Positions 8,649-17,558 are shown, counted from the stretch's first letter. The stretch: 64,000 nucleotides of DNA from Actinophytocola oryzae (GCF_004364325.1 NZ_SOCP01000022.1:124001-188000); one strand, 5' to 3'. Translations and numbers: made by a program. Notes: generated from the sequence alone by a model not told the origin.

Positions 8649-9454
8649 GCGTGCCCGCGGTATCGCTGCGGGACGCGACGCTCGGTTACGGCGCCCGCGT
8701 CCTGTGGTCCGGTCTGAACCTGGACATCGAGCGCGGCGAGTTCGTCGCCGTCCTCGGCCCCAACGGCTCCGGCAAGACGAGCCTGCTCCGCGTGCTGCTG
8801 GGGCTGCAGCCGCTGTCGTCCGGCACGGCGGAGATCGTCGGCGAGCCACCCGGCCGAGGTAATCGCCGGATCGGGTACATCCCGCAGCAACGCGCCATCG
8901 ACGCGCCACTGCGAGGCAGGGACCTCGTCGGCCTGGGACTCGACGGGCACCGCTGGGGGACCGGCGTGTCGCGGATCCGCGAGCGCAGGCAGAAGGTGGA
9001 CCAGGCGCTGGCCGACGTCGGCGCCGAGGCGTTCGCGAAGGCCCCGGTGTCGCAGCTGTCCGGCGGCGAGCAGCAGCGGCTGCGGGTGGCGCAGGCCCTG
9101 GTCAGCGACCCCGACCTGCTGCTGTGCGACGAGCCGCTGCTGTCACTGGACCTCGCCAACCAGCGGGTGGTCAGCAACCTGATCGACAGCAGGCGCCGCA
9201 GCGCGAACACCGCCGTCATGTTCGTGACGCACGAGATCAACCCGGTGCTATCGCTGGTCGATCGTGTGCTGTACCTCGTGGACGGTCGCTTCCGGATCGG
9301 CAGGCCCGACGAGGTCATGAACTCCGAGACGCTGTCCGAGCTGTACCGCGCGAAGATCGACGTCGTGCGGGTGCGGGGACAGATCCACGTGGTCGGTGCC
9401 CAGAGCGCGGTGTGCGAGGACCAGCCTCACCACCTGCACGAGGAGCCGGCCTGA
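8645..9454 (+). CDS. znuC: zinc ABC transporter ATP-binding protein ZnuC
   Basis: Cytoplasmic ATPase of the metal importer, 269 residues. Walker A is GPNGSGKTS, the signature is LSGGEQQR, Walker B is LLLCDEPLLSLD, and the switch His is in FVTHE. The GTG start at 8645 overlaps the znuA stop (GTGA), which implies translational coupling. The C-terminal tail holds several His residues (HVVG...DQPHHLHE), a feature seen in some metal transporter ATPases. Confidence 0.93.
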   Translation: MSVPAVSLRDATLGYGARVLWSGLNLDIERGEFVAVLGPNGSGKTSLLRVLLGLQPLSSGTAEIVGEPPGRGNRRIGYIPQQRAIDAPLRGRDLVGLGLDGHRWGTGVSRIRERRQKVDQALADVGAEAFAKAPVSQLSGGEQQRLRVAQALVSDPDLLLCDEPLLSLDLANQRVVSNLIDSRRRSANTAVMFVTHEINPVLSLVDRVLYLVDGRFRIGRPDEVMNSETLSELYRAKIDVVRVRGQIHVVGAQSAVCEDQPHHLHEEPA

Positions 9455-9455
9455 G

Positions 9456-10331
9456 ATGGACAAGCTCTTCGACTTCGACCTGTACGGCAGGCTGCTGGCG
9501 CTGCCGTACGTGCAGGCCGCGCTGGTGGCCGCGGCCATCCTCGGCCTGCTGGCAGGGGTGCTCGGCCCGCTGATCGTCAGCCGCAACATGGCGTTCGCCG
9601 TGCACGGCACGAGCGAGCTGTCGTTCACCGGCGGTGCCGCGGCACTGCTGCTGGGTGCGGACATCGGCCATGGCGCGCTGGCCGGCGCGATCGTCGCCGC
9701 GCTGGTGCTGGGGCTTCTGTCGAGGCGCAGCTCGGACCACGACTCGGTGATCGGCGCGGTGCTGTCGTTCGGGCTCGGCGTCGGCGTGCTGCTGCTGTGG
9801 TTCTACCCCGGCCGCGCGGCGAACAAGTTCGGCCTGCTCGTGGGTCAGATCGTGGGCGTGGACTTCGCGTCGATCGCGCTGCTGTCGATCTGCGGCGTGG
9901 TGGTCATGCTGGTGCTGCTGGCGATCTACCGGCCGCTGCTGTTCGCGTCGGTCGACCCGGACGTGGCGAGGGCGCGTGGCGTGCCCGTCGGCGTCCTGTC
10001 GATGGTGTTCGCGGTGCTGGTGGGCGTCGCGACGGCGCTGGGCGTGCAGACGGTGGGCGCGTTGCTGGTGCTGGCGCTGATGATCACCCCGGCAGCCGCG
10101 GCGGCCCGGGTCACGGCGAGCCCGCTTCGCGCCACGGTGCTGGCCGTGGTCTTCGCCGAAACCGCGGCACTGGGTGGTTTCATCCTGTCCCTGGCCCCGG
10201 GCGCGCCGGTGAGCGCGTTCGTCACGGGCATCTCGTTCCTGATCTACCTGGTGTGCTGGACGCTGGGCCGGTTCAGAGGCCGCGTCGCCACGGGCCCGGC
10301 CGTGGTCCGCGGCCCGGTGGTGACCCGATGA
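9456..10331 (+). CDS. znuB: zinc ABC transporter permease ZnuB
   Basis: Integral membrane subunit of the zinc importer, 291 residues with about eight hydrophobic helices. The ABC-3 family segment with GTSELSFTGGAAALLLG near residues 50-66 and the conserved DPDVARARGVPVG cytoplasmic loop are visible. The ATG starts one base after the znuC stop. It ends the operon; no terminator hairpin is obvious before the convergent reductase at 10389. Confidence 0.93.
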   Translation: MDKLFDFDLYGRLLALPYVQAALVAAAILGLLAGVLGPLIVSRNMAFAVHGTSELSFTGGAAALLLGADIGHGALAGAIVAALVLGLLSRRSSDHDSVIGAVLSFGLGVGVLLLWFYPGRAANKFGLLVGQIVGVDFASIALLSICGVVVMLVLLAIYRPLLFASVDPDVARARGVPVGVLSMVFAVLVGVATALGVQTVGALLVLALMITPAAAAARVTASPLRATVLAVVFAETAALGGFILSLAPGAPVSAFVTGISFLIYLVCWTLGRFRGRVATGPAVVRGPVVTR

Positions 10332-10388
10332 GAGCTGCGGCGGGCCGATGACCGGCGCAAACCTGGCCATCGACCCACCACGGCGTCG

Positions 10389-11207
10389 CTAGGCGCCGAT
10401 CGAGTCCAGCTCCGCGACGGCGTCGGCGGGCAGCACGAGGTCCTCGGCGGCCATGTTCTCCCGCAGGTGCGCGACCGACGAGGTGCCGGGGATGAGCGCG
10501 ATGGCAGGCGAGTGCTGCAGCAGCCACGCGAGCGCGACCTGGTGCGGTGTCGCGTCGAGACCAGCCGCGACCTTGCTCAGGGTCTCGGACTGCAACGGTG
10601 TGAACCCACCGAGCGGGAAGTACGGCACGTAGGTGATGCCCTCGGCGGCACACCGCTCGATGAGGGCGTCGTCGCGGCGGTTGACGACGTTGTACTCGTT
10701 CTGCACGGTCACGACCGGGGCGATGCCCTGGGCCTCGGTGAGTTGCTTGTCGCTGGCCGTGCTGATGCCGAGGTGCCTGATCAGCCCCTGCTGCTGGAGT
10801 TCGGCGAGCGTCTCGAACTGCGGGGTGATCGGCGTCTCGTCGGGCCCGTCCACCGCACCGACCCGCATGTTGACGACGTCGAGGACGTCGACGCCGAGGT
10901 GTTCGAGGTTCTCGTGCACCTGCCGCCTGAGGTCCTCGGGCTCGCGCTGGTGGACCCACTCGCCGTTCGGCCCACGTCGAGCGCCGACCTTGGTGACGAC
11001 GGTGAGCCCGTCGTAGGGGTGCAGGGCCTCCCTGAGCAGCTCGTTCACGACGGTCGGCCCGTAGAAGTCGGCGGTGTCGATGTGGTCGACGCCCAGCTCG
11101 ACGGCGGTCCGCAACACGGCGATGGCCTCGCCACGGTCGCGCGGCGGACCGAACACGCCGGGGCCGGCGAGCTGCATGGCGCCGTAGCCCATTCGCTTGA
11201 TGTCCAT
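10389..11207 (-). CDS. aldo/keto reductase (YdbC-like subgroup)
   Basis: A 272-residue NADPH-dependent oxidoreductase of the TIM-barrel AKR superfamily. The Asp and Tyr of the tetrad are in IDTADFYGP and the Lys is in VVTKVG. The usual His of the tetrad is replaced in DVVNMRV by Asn; I recall the same position as Asn in the YdbC/pyridoxal-reductase-like subgroup. The C-terminal cofactor segment ALIPGTSSVAHLRENM is intact. It stands alone between the zinc operon and the DUF445 gene. The substrate is unknown. Confidence 0.88.
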   Translation of the reverse strand: MDIKRMGYGAMQLAGPGVFGPPRDRGEAIAVLRTAVELGVDHIDTADFYGPTVVNELLREALHPYDGLTVVTKVGARRGPNGEWVHQREPEDLRRQVHENLEHLGVDVLDVVNMRVGAVDGPDETPITPQFETLAELQQQGLIRHLGISTASDKQLTEAQGIAPVVTVQNEYNVVNRRDDALIERCAAEGITYVPYFPLGGFTPLQSETLSKVAAGLDATPHQVALAWLLQHSPAIALIPGTSSVAHLRENMAAEDLVLPADAVAELDSIGA

Positions 11208-11285
11208 GGCTCCAGTTTCCGCTCGTTCCGGCGCTGGTGGGATCGTCCCCCTCTTCCTGGGACTGTCAGGGCTACCTTTACGCAG

Positions 11286-12506
11286 GTGGCCCCCGATCCG
11301 ACCCGCATGTGGACCGAGTTCGCGGAGCACTGGCAGGTATACCTGTCGATGCCGGTGGTGGCGGCGGTGATCGGCTACCTGACGAAGCGCGCCGCGATAG
11401 AGATGATGTTCCGCCCGGTGGACTTCGTCGGCGTGCCACCGTACCTGGGCTGGCAGGGCGTGGTGCCCAGGAACTCGGAACGCATGATCGCGGTGGCGGC
11501 GGACCTGCTCACGGCGAAGCTGGTGGATCCGAGGGAGATCGTCCAGCGCCTGGACCCGGCCCGGCTGGCGGCGGAGCTGGAGCTGCCGTTGCTGTTGGCG
11601 GCGGACGAGACGACACGTGAGGTGCTGACGCGTCAGGGGCTGTGGCAGAACCTGCCGCCGCTGGGTCAGGAGCTGGTGATCAAGCGTGTGCAGGCGTCCA
11701 TCCCGGACCTGGTGGCGCGGGTCATGGCGGAGCTGTCGGGGAACATAAAGGACATCCTGGACATCAAGTCGGTGGCGGTGAACGCGCTGCACCGGGACAA
11801 ACGGTTGCTGCTGAAGCTGATCCGGGATATATCGCGGCCGGAGATGGCGTTCATCGCGCGGTGCGGGGTGTATTTCGGGCTGTTCCTGGGGCTGGTGCAG
11901 ACGGTGGTGTGGGCGCTGACGAAGGCGCCGCTGGTGATGCCGGTCTTCGGTGCGGCGGTCGGCTGGTTCACCGACTGGCTGGCTATAAAACTGGTCTTCT
12001 TCCCGAGGGAGCGCCGGAAAGTGTTGGGCGTCCTGCCGTTGCAGGGCGTCTTCCAACGCCGCAGGGACGAGGTGGCGAAGCAGTACGCGACAGTGATCGC
12101 CCGAGAGGTGATGACGGTTCCGAACCTGGTGAACGCCATCCTGACCGGGCCGGGAGCCGAGCGTCTCCAGGCGATGGTGCGGGAGACGGTGGAGCAGGCG
12201 GTAGAGGAGCAGGCAGGTCTGGCACGTCCGTTGCTAGGCCCATCTCGGTTCACGGCACTGAAGAAGAAGGCGGCGGAGCAGGCAGTCCGCTACCTGCCGA
12301 CGACCATGCTGACTGCGGAAACCTACGCCACGGAAGCGCTCGACATTCGCGACACAATAGCCACCAAAATGCGCCGCCTGTCCCGAGTGGAGTACGAGGG
12401 TCTCCTTCGTCCGGCCTTCCGGCAGGACGAGTGGAAACTCATCGCCGTAGGGGCAGCGATCGGCGCCCTTATCGGAGAGCTGCAGGTGTTGCTACTACTG
12501 CACTAG
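11286..12506 (+). CDS. DUF445 family membrane protein
   Basis: A 406-residue DUF445 protein of unknown function. Hydrophobic segments lie at the N-terminus (VYLSMPVVAAVIGYLTKRAAIEMMF), in the middle (about 200-245) and at the extreme C-terminus (LIAVGAAIGALIGELQVLLLL). The paired motif K-RAAIEMMFRP / WLAIKLVFFP appears twice, suggesting an internal duplication typical of the family. The GTG at 11286 is preceded by TACCTT-like sequence and no ribosome-binding site, so a leaderless start is plausible; ATG 11307 is an alternative. The frame stays open far upstream opposite the reductase, but that part is antisense and not coding. Confidence 0.85.
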   Translation: MAPDPTRMWTEFAEHWQVYLSMPVVAAVIGYLTKRAAIEMMFRPVDFVGVPPYLGWQGVVPRNSERMIAVAADLLTAKLVDPREIVQRLDPARLAAELELPLLLAADETTREVLTRQGLWQNLPPLGQELVIKRVQASIPDLVARVMAELSGNIKDILDIKSVAVNALHRDKRLLLKLIRDISRPEMAFIARCGVYFGLFLGLVQTVVWALTKAPLVMPVFGAAVGWFTDWLAIKLVFFPRERRKVLGVLPLQGVFQRRRDEVAKQYATVIAREVMTVPNLVNAILTGPGAERLQAMVRETVEQAVEEQAGLARPLLGPSRFTALKKKAAEQAVRYLPTTMLTAETYATEALDIRDTIATKMRRLSRVEYEGLLRPAFRQDEWKLIAVGAAIGALIGELQVLLLLH

Positions 12507-12531
12507 GTCCCCGGTGGCTGGGGTCAGTGCA

Positions 12532-12885
12532 TCAGATCGGTGAGCCTCGCGTTCGTTGCTTCCACGGTGTGTAACCATCGCACATGCTCGTGACCGCGCA
12601 GGAGTGATAAGCCACAAGGGCCACGAGCCGCGTGTATGGCGCGAAGTCGCGTAACACCCGAGCACCATCAAGCGGATGGAACCCGGTCTTCGCGACCTCG
12701 GGCGAGTAACCGACATCGTGGAGCACGGCGGCCGCATACAAGTAGTTCGCTGTCAGCGTCAGTGAACAGGGGACCCGCGATGCGGCGCGGTCGGCGACCC
12801 CCTGAACGTGCGACCACCTGCGCGGAAGTTGCACCCTCAGGAGGGCCGCCGCTCGTTCACGAGCCCACGTCTCAAGGTCACCCAT
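12532..12885 (-). CDS. HD-domain protein, apparently 3'-truncated
   Basis: The 117-residue frame carries an HD-type metal phosphohydrolase core: an early His in RRWSHVQGV, the AAVLHDVGY motif near residue 55, and LVALVAYHSCA near 95. Family members usually continue for another 60-80 residues after the HHSCA-like motif and include a DALTYADMTTGP-like segment. Here the frame ends soon after in unrelated sequence, while another frame just downstream reads SDALTPATGD. I read this as a gene damaged by frameshift or truncation at the edge of the AT-rich island. It may be non-functional. Confidence 0.55.
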   Translation of the reverse strand: MGDLETWARERAAALLRVQLPRRWSHVQGVADRAASRVPCSLTLTANYLYAAAVLHDVGYSPEVAKTGFHPLDGARVLRDFAPYTRLVALVAYHSCAVTSMCDGYTPWKQRTRGSPI

Positions 12886-12975
12886 ATAAGTAACTTTATC
12901 CTCGGACGCAGCGGTGCTGAGGCTCGTGTATCCATAGCGGGCCGCCAGTGCGCTGCGATATATAGAGAATAGTAC

Positions 12976-14040
12976 TCACGTCATATTAATTGATTCGAGC
13001 TTCTGCCAAGCACGCTCGACATGATTGCGAGTAAATAGGCGCTTTTTCCTGGCGGTCCACGCCTGAATTTGCTCCCATGCTTCGGTAGCGTTACGTGCCT
13101 TCCCGTGAGACGCTAGCCAATGTGTGCTAGCAAGTAGTTCCATATTGTAGGGGCCTTCGTAGCCTTCAATGATCTTCATGACTGGATCGACGATCTCGGT
13201 TTTAACGTTCCGATTGCTTGAGTTCTTGTGTACATAATCGTCTGCTTCGCGAGATCCTGTATCTGTGGGTATTATCGGAATCAACTCCTGTACCCGAGAG
13301 GTGCCGTCCCCGTGGCCCTCTAGATAGCTGCCTTCCATCTCCTGAATTAGGTGGCGTGTTTGCTCACTGTATGGGCCATATTGGCCAGCTTCGAACCTAA
13401 GGTTCAAGTGAGGCATTACAATGTTCGCAAAGTAGCTAAGCTTCTGTATTTCTAAATGGGATGCACCCAACGCTGGCTCCCATGGTTCCACCGCACGTCG
13501 GTACTCCGCATATGCTTCAATCAACTTGATAATCGTAGCTCGTCCCCACGACATGCGAAGCGCTTGTGGAGCAAGCGCTCGCTTCGCGCCGGATGGGGCG
13601 AAGAGTTGGATCGCGACATCCGAAACCTGGGCAAGCTTCCTGTAGATAAGCTTGGAAACGTCATCCCAAGCCAGACCGCCGTTTCCTGCGCCAAGCGGAG
13701 GGATGGCTATCGACCTGATCTCTCGTTCCCTGATTACTCGTATGAGATCGTCGAGTCCATGGTCGATGTCATCAAGTCTTGATTTTGAGCGCCAATGATT
13801 CTTAGTTGGAAAATTGATGATATATCGAGGGCTTGTTATTGTGTGTAGCTCTACTACAAACATCTCGCCGAGCTTGACCTCTCCGGCGGTGCACGCTTTG
13901 GCGTACAATTTGAAGTTTTCGGGATAGCGGCGTTTGAACTGGAGGGCGATGCCCTTGCCCATCACTCCGACGCAATTGACAGTGTTAACCAACGCTTCCG
14001 CATCCGCGTTGAGCAGGTCGCCACGTGTTTCTGTGATCAT
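12976..14040 (-). CDS. darG: DarG-type macrodomain antitoxin (DNA ADP-ribosyl glycohydrolase)
   Basis: A 354-residue protein. The N-terminal macrodomain (about residues 1-155) begins MITETRGDLLNADAEALVNTVNCVGVMG and contains the ribose-binding loop PPLGAGNGGLAWDDV. In the DarTG family this domain strips ADP-ribose from thymidine in single-stranded DNA and so reverses the toxin. The C-terminal half (about 165-354; HLEIQKLSYFANIV, QYGPYSEQTRHL) matches the DarG tail thought to bind DarT directly. It lies 16 bp downstream of darT in the same direction, the usual toxin-then-antitoxin order. Composition is AT-rich, consistent with transfer. Confidence 0.88.
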   Translation of the reverse strand: MITETRGDLLNADAEALVNTVNCVGVMGKGIALQFKRRYPENFKLYAKACTAGEVKLGEMFVVELHTITSPRYIINFPTKNHWRSKSRLDDIDHGLDDLIRVIREREIRSIAIPPLGAGNGGLAWDDVSKLIYRKLAQVSDVAIQLFAPSGAKRALAPQALRMSWGRATIIKLIEAYAEYRRAVEPWEPALGASHLEIQKLSYFANIVMPHLNLRFEAGQYGPYSEQTRHLIQEMEGSYLEGHGDGTSRVQELIPIIPTDTGSREADDYVHKNSSNRNVKTEIVDPVMKIIEGYEGPYNMELLASTHWLASHGKARNATEAWEQIQAWTARKKRLFTRNHVERAWQKLESINMT

Positions 14041-14056
14041 CTGGCCAGTCCCCTCC

Positions 14057-14740
14057 TTAGTAATAGAAGTTTCGGTCTACAATGTAGGATATTCCATCGA
14101 CGTCGCTCAAAATCTGTTTGACTCTGGCCATGGTTGTAGAATTCTTCGTTACTACATGTGAAATGTAATTCAAGGGAAGTTTATCTAATATAATAAACTC
14201 TGCTGCCGGGCGACTCTGTCGGTTCGGGTCCTGAGGCGTATTATTCCACATCTTCTGACGCATAAGCGGAAAGTCGATAAATGTGCCGATTTGATCGAGT
14301 TCGCGAGTAAATTCGACGATGTCGACTGCGGCATTCTGATCGCTCACGCACCATGTCATGGACGAGTCAACTGCATCACCGACGGCTAACCCTACGAACA
14401 CCAAGGGATCGTCACCACCTTGGTAGTCCACATGCCCGGATTTCACGCGAAGTAACATCGGGGACTTTGCTGCGAAGTAAAAGGGTACGTGATCGGACAC
14501 GACCCTGTTCGCCGGATAACTATCGTCCGGAGCAACTGGGATGTGAGGACGGCGTCCATTCACAGACTTCAATGCGATGCTTACTCTCGGTGTGCTCCTG
14601 GCTACGAGTGCTCCCGTTGAAGCGATGTCGACAAGGTTCTCGACATGCGTGACATGCCATACGAGCCAGTCTCGGGGGTTGTCCTGCCTGGGTAGCTCTT
14701 GACCTCGTCCTGCGAAGGACGAAGCTTGGATGTAGCGCAA
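14057..14740 (-). CDS. darT: DarT-type ssDNA thymidine ADP-ribosyltransferase toxin (DUF4433)
   Basis: Toxin of a DarTG system: the family uses NAD to ADP-ribosylate thymidine in single-stranded DNA, halting replication and, in some cases, phage growth. Family features are WHVTHVENLVDIASTGAL near the N-terminus, DHVPFYFAAKSPML, and the catalytic Glu in RQSRPAAEFIILDKLPL. The start is uncertain. I use TTG at 14740, which has GGAGG about ten bases upstream and gives 227 residues, close to family length; in-frame ATGs at 14830 and 14893 lack ribosome-binding sites and would extend into GC-rich sequence. It is followed by darG after 16 bp. Confidence 0.85.
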   Translation of the reverse strand: MRYIQASSFAGRGQELPRQDNPRDWLVWHVTHVENLVDIASTGALVARSTPRVSIALKSVNGRRPHIPVAPDDSYPANRVVSDHVPFYFAAKSPMLLRVKSGHVDYQGGDDPLVFVGLAVGDAVDSSMTWCVSDQNAAVDIVEFTRELDQIGTFIDFPLMRQKMWNNTPQDPNRQSRPAAEFIILDKLPLNYISHVVTKNSTTMARVKQILSDVDGISYIVDRNFYY

Positions 14741-15112
14741 CCTCGTGCCTCCACTTCGTCTGTCAAGGCAGCATGACAGATGGGTACGACATTCCGCCGT
14801 TAAGTCGCTGTGAGGGCCAGCGTGAGGCATGTAGTCACGCTTGACGCGCTGTGCCCGTCGCGTTGGGGCCGTGGGCTGCATCCATCGCGGCACGGGCGGC
14901 TTCCGCTCCGCTCATGCCGCCCGGCCTGCGCGGCGCAGCCCGCGGCCATGCGCCGGTAGCGCCACCGCCGGCGGCGCGAGGGATCACAGAGCCACGGGGC
15001 AGCTCCCTCGGCCTTTGGGGAGCGGCGAGAGTCGACGAGAAACGTCGAGTAACGTTCACGCAGGTCAGTGGCATGATCGCGGCCCGGCTCCGAGATGGGC
15101 CCGGACCGTCCG
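14741..15112. other. intergenic region upstream of darT
   Basis: About 370 bp between the darT start used here and the end of the MBOAT gene. The darT frame stays open to 14893, but composition switches from AT-rich to GC-rich near 14,830, so the extension is probably not coding. No RNA gene, terminator or inverted repeat is clear. The junction of the island with core sequence falls here. Confidence 0.4.
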
Positions 15113-16546
15113 TCAGAACTGGTAGTACAGGAACGGGCTGAAGGTGCCCGTGGCTACGAGGATCGCGGCGTAGAGGAGGCCTGCGGTCATGATGGTTGTA
15201 CGTAGGACGGTGGCTGGTTTGCTTCGGGATGACTCCAGCAGCGGTCCCGTCACCGGGTGGGCCGGTAGGAACACGATGGCCAGCGCGCACAGCAGGATCA
15301 CCAGGCGTTGGTTGGTGAACGCCTCGCTCACGATGTCCGTCAACCCGGTGAAGTCGGGCAGCAGCATGTTGCCGATCATCGTCAGGGCCTGGGGTAAGTC
15401 CGCCGAGCGGAAGAAGACCCAGCCCACCACCACCAGCAACAGGGTCAACGCACGGCGGGCGACAGCACGGCCACGCGACGACGGCGCCCCATCCAGGTGG
15501 AAGCCACGCTCGATGATCAGCAGGGCACCGTGGTACAGGCCCCACACCAGGTACGTCCAGTTCGCCCCGTGCCAGAAGCCCGTCAGCACGAAGATGATCA
15601 GCAGGTTCCGGTACGTCTTCGCCGCGCCGTGGCGGTTGCCGCCCAGTGGGATGTAGACGTAGTCGCGAAACCACCGGGACAGCGACATGTGCCACCGCCG
15701 CCAGAACTCCGTCACCGTCACCGACGAGTACGGGCGCGCGAAGTTCTCCGGCAACCGGAACCCCAGCATCCGGCCCAGGCCGATCGCCATGTCCGAGTAG
15801 CCCGAGAAGTCGAAGTACAGCTGCAGCGTGTACGTCAACGCCCCCAACCAGGCGATCGCGAACGTCATGCGGTCGCCGGGCGTCGCGAAGCAGGCCTCCA
15901 CCAGTGGGTTCAGCGAGTCCGCGATGATGACCTTCTTGCACAGCCCCAGCGCGAAACGAGGGAAACCCGCCGCTATGTCATCCGTGCGGTGGGTCCGTTC
16001 CTGCGGCAGCTGGTCCGCGATCTCCCGGTACCGCACGATCGGACCCGCCACCAGCTGCGGGAACATCGAGATATACGTGACGAACGAGACCGGGTTCCGC
16101 AGTGCGGGCCGCTCGCCCCGGTAGATGTCCACCACGTACGAGATGTTGTGGAACGTGTAGAAGGAGATGCCGATCGGCAGCAGCAGGTGGGTGATCGGGA
16201 AGTCGCCGCCGAACAGCTGTGCCAGGCCGTTCAGCTGCTCGGTGAGGAAGCCCAGGTACTTCCACACCACGAGCGAGCCCACGTCGACGCAGATCACCGT
16301 GATCAGCAGGACCCGCTTGCGCCGCGCCGCCAGTGCCCACTCGTCCGGTTCCAGCCACTGGCCGATGACGTAGTTGACCGCGATCGTGACCAGCAGCAAC
16401 AGCGTGGTCGGACCGGCACCCACGGCGTAGAAGATCAGGGAGGCGACCGCGATGATGCCGTTCCGCCAGTGCCGGGGGGCAGCGAGGATCGCGCCGAGTA
16501 CCAGGGGCAGGAACACCCACAGGAACAACGGGCTGGCGAACGACAA
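15113..16546 (-). CDS. MBOAT family O-acyltransferase (AlgI-like)
   Basis: A polytopic 477-residue membrane acyltransferase of the AlgI/DltB type, which transfers acyl groups to extracellular glycans or other acceptors. The MBOAT core is evident: ENFARPYSSVTVTEFWRRWHMSLSRWFRDY and the catalytic-His motif FVLTGFWHGANWTYLVWG. The TTG start at 16546 has a GGGGAGG site five bases upstream. It begins 25 bp after the rlmB stop, so it is probably expressed with rlmB and cysS. The usual extracellular SGNH/AlgX partner is not adjacent, so the acceptor is unknown. Confidence 0.88.
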   Translation of the reverse strand: MSFASPLFLWVFLPLVLGAILAAPRHWRNGIIAVASLIFYAVGAGPTTLLLLVTIAVNYVIGQWLEPDEWALAARRKRVLLITVICVDVGSLVVWKYLGFLTEQLNGLAQLFGGDFPITHLLLPIGISFYTFHNISYVVDIYRGERPALRNPVSFVTYISMFPQLVAGPIVRYREIADQLPQERTHRTDDIAAGFPRFALGLCKKVIIADSLNPLVEACFATPGDRMTFAIAWLGALTYTLQLYFDFSGYSDMAIGLGRMLGFRLPENFARPYSSVTVTEFWRRWHMSLSRWFRDYVYIPLGGNRHGAAKTYRNLLIIFVLTGFWHGANWTYLVWGLYHGALLIIERGFHLDGAPSSRGRAVARRALTLLLVVVGWVFFRSADLPQALTMIGNMLLPDFTGLTDIVSEAFTNQRLVILLCALAIVFLPAHPVTGPLLESSRSKPATVLRTTIMTAGLLYAAILVATGTFSPFLYYQF

Positions 16547-16571
16547 GCTGACCTCCCCGCGAACGACCCGC

Positions 16572-17558
16572 CTACGTGCGGCCGGCCACCCGCCTGCGCC
16601 TCGACACCTCCGCCAGTACCACGCCCGCGGCCACCGAAGCGTTCAACGACTCCACCCCGGCCGACATCGGGATCGACACCGTCTCGTCGCACGTCTCCCG
16701 GATGAGCCTCGACAGGCCCCGGCCCTCCGAACCGACGACCACCACCAGCGGGTCCGTTGCCAGGGACAGGTCATCCAGCGCGACCGAGCCGTCCGCGTCC
16801 AGGCCCACGATCATCAGGCCCTCCGCCGCGTACTGACGCAGCGCACGGGTCAGGTTCGTCGCGATGGCCACCGGGATCTTCGCCGCGGTGCCTGCCGACG
16901 TCCGCCACGCCACCGCCGTGATGCTGGCCGACCGGCGCTGTGGTAGCAGCACACCGTTGGCGCCGAAGGCCGCGGCCGAACGGATGACCGCGCCCAGGTT
17001 GCGGGGGTCCGTCACGCCGTCGAGCGCTACCAGCAGCGGCGGCTCCGTCGAGTCCTTCGCCGCCGCCAGCAGGTCGTCCGGGTGTGCGTAGTCGAACGGG
17101 GGCATCTGCAGCGCCAGCCCCTGGTGCAGCGCGCCGCCGGTCAGCCGGTCCAGCTCCGGCTTGCTCACCTCGAGCACCGAGATGCCCCGGTCCGCGGCCA
17201 GCCGCACGGCCTCCGTCACGCGCTCGTCGGCGTCCACGCCCAGCTGCACGTACAGCGCCGTCGTCGGGACCGCCGCCCGCAGGCACTCCACCACCGGGTT
17301 GCGGCCCGCGACCAGCTCGGCCGTCGGCTTGTCACGCGCGGAGCGGCGTTGCTGCTGTGCCGACTTCTGCGCGGCGCGTTTCTGCGCGGGGTGTCCCGGG
17401 CGGATCGAGGCGCGTGGTGTCGGACCCTTGCCTTCCAGGCCCTTCGATTTCTGGCCGCCGGTGCCGACGACCTGCCCCTTCTTCGACCCAGGCTTGCGAA
17501 TGGCGCCCTTGCGCCTGGAGTTGCCAGCCAACCTGCTCAGCCGTCCTTCAAAGTCCAC
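16572..17558 (-). CDS. rlmB: 23S rRNA (guanosine-2'-O-)-methyltransferase RlmB / TrmH family
   Basis: SPOUT-class methyltransferase expected to modify G2251 in 23S rRNA. The protein has 328 residues: a lysine/arginine-rich tail of about 75 residues, the substrate-binding domain beginning ELVAGRNPVVECL, and the SpoU domain with knot motifs LVALDGVTDPRNLGAVIRSAAAFGANGVLL, VVGSEGRGLSRL and SIPMSAGVESLNASVAAGVVLAE. The GTG start at 17558 lies within the end of cysS (22-bp overlap), which implies coupling. The same order occurs in mycobacteria (Rv3580c-Rv3579c). Confidence 0.94.
   Translation of the reverse strand: MDFEGRLSRLAGNSRRKGAIRKPGSKKGQVVGTGGQKSKGLEGKGPTPRASIRPGHPAQKRAAQKSAQQQRRSARDKPTAELVAGRNPVVECLRAAVPTTALYVQLGVDADERVTEAVRLAADRGISVLEVSKPELDRLTGGALHQGLALQMPPFDYAHPDDLLAAAKDSTEPPLLVALDGVTDPRNLGAVIRSAAAFGANGVLLPQRRSASITAVAWRTSAGTAAKIPVAIATNLTRALRQYAAEGLMIVGLDADGSVALDDLSLATDPLVVVVGSEGRGLSRLIRETCDETVSIPMSAGVESLNASVAAGVVLAEVSRRRRVAGRT

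Larger units (their letters stand above)
12900..14830. other. AT-rich genomic island carrying darTG
   Basis: Base composition drops sharply here compared with both flanks. Codons rare elsewhere in the window (TTA, ATA, AGA, AAT) are frequent. The segment carries the darT-darG pair and borders the damaged HD gene. I find no integrase, insertion sequence or clear flanking direct repeat, so the mode of acquisition is unknown. The right edge is abrupt, with GC-rich sequence resuming near 14,830. Confidence 0.7.

Noticed and set aside
10467..11285. N-terminal extension of the DUF445 protein
   Set aside because: The frame stays open opposite the aldo/keto reductase, but the extra residues are low-complexity and the DUF445 fold starts near 11286.
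14835..15941. Open frame on the minus strand overlapping the MBOAT gene and island edge
   Set aside because: Most of it is an alternative frame within the MBOAT gene. The remainder (14835-15110) has no recognisable domain or ribosome-binding site.
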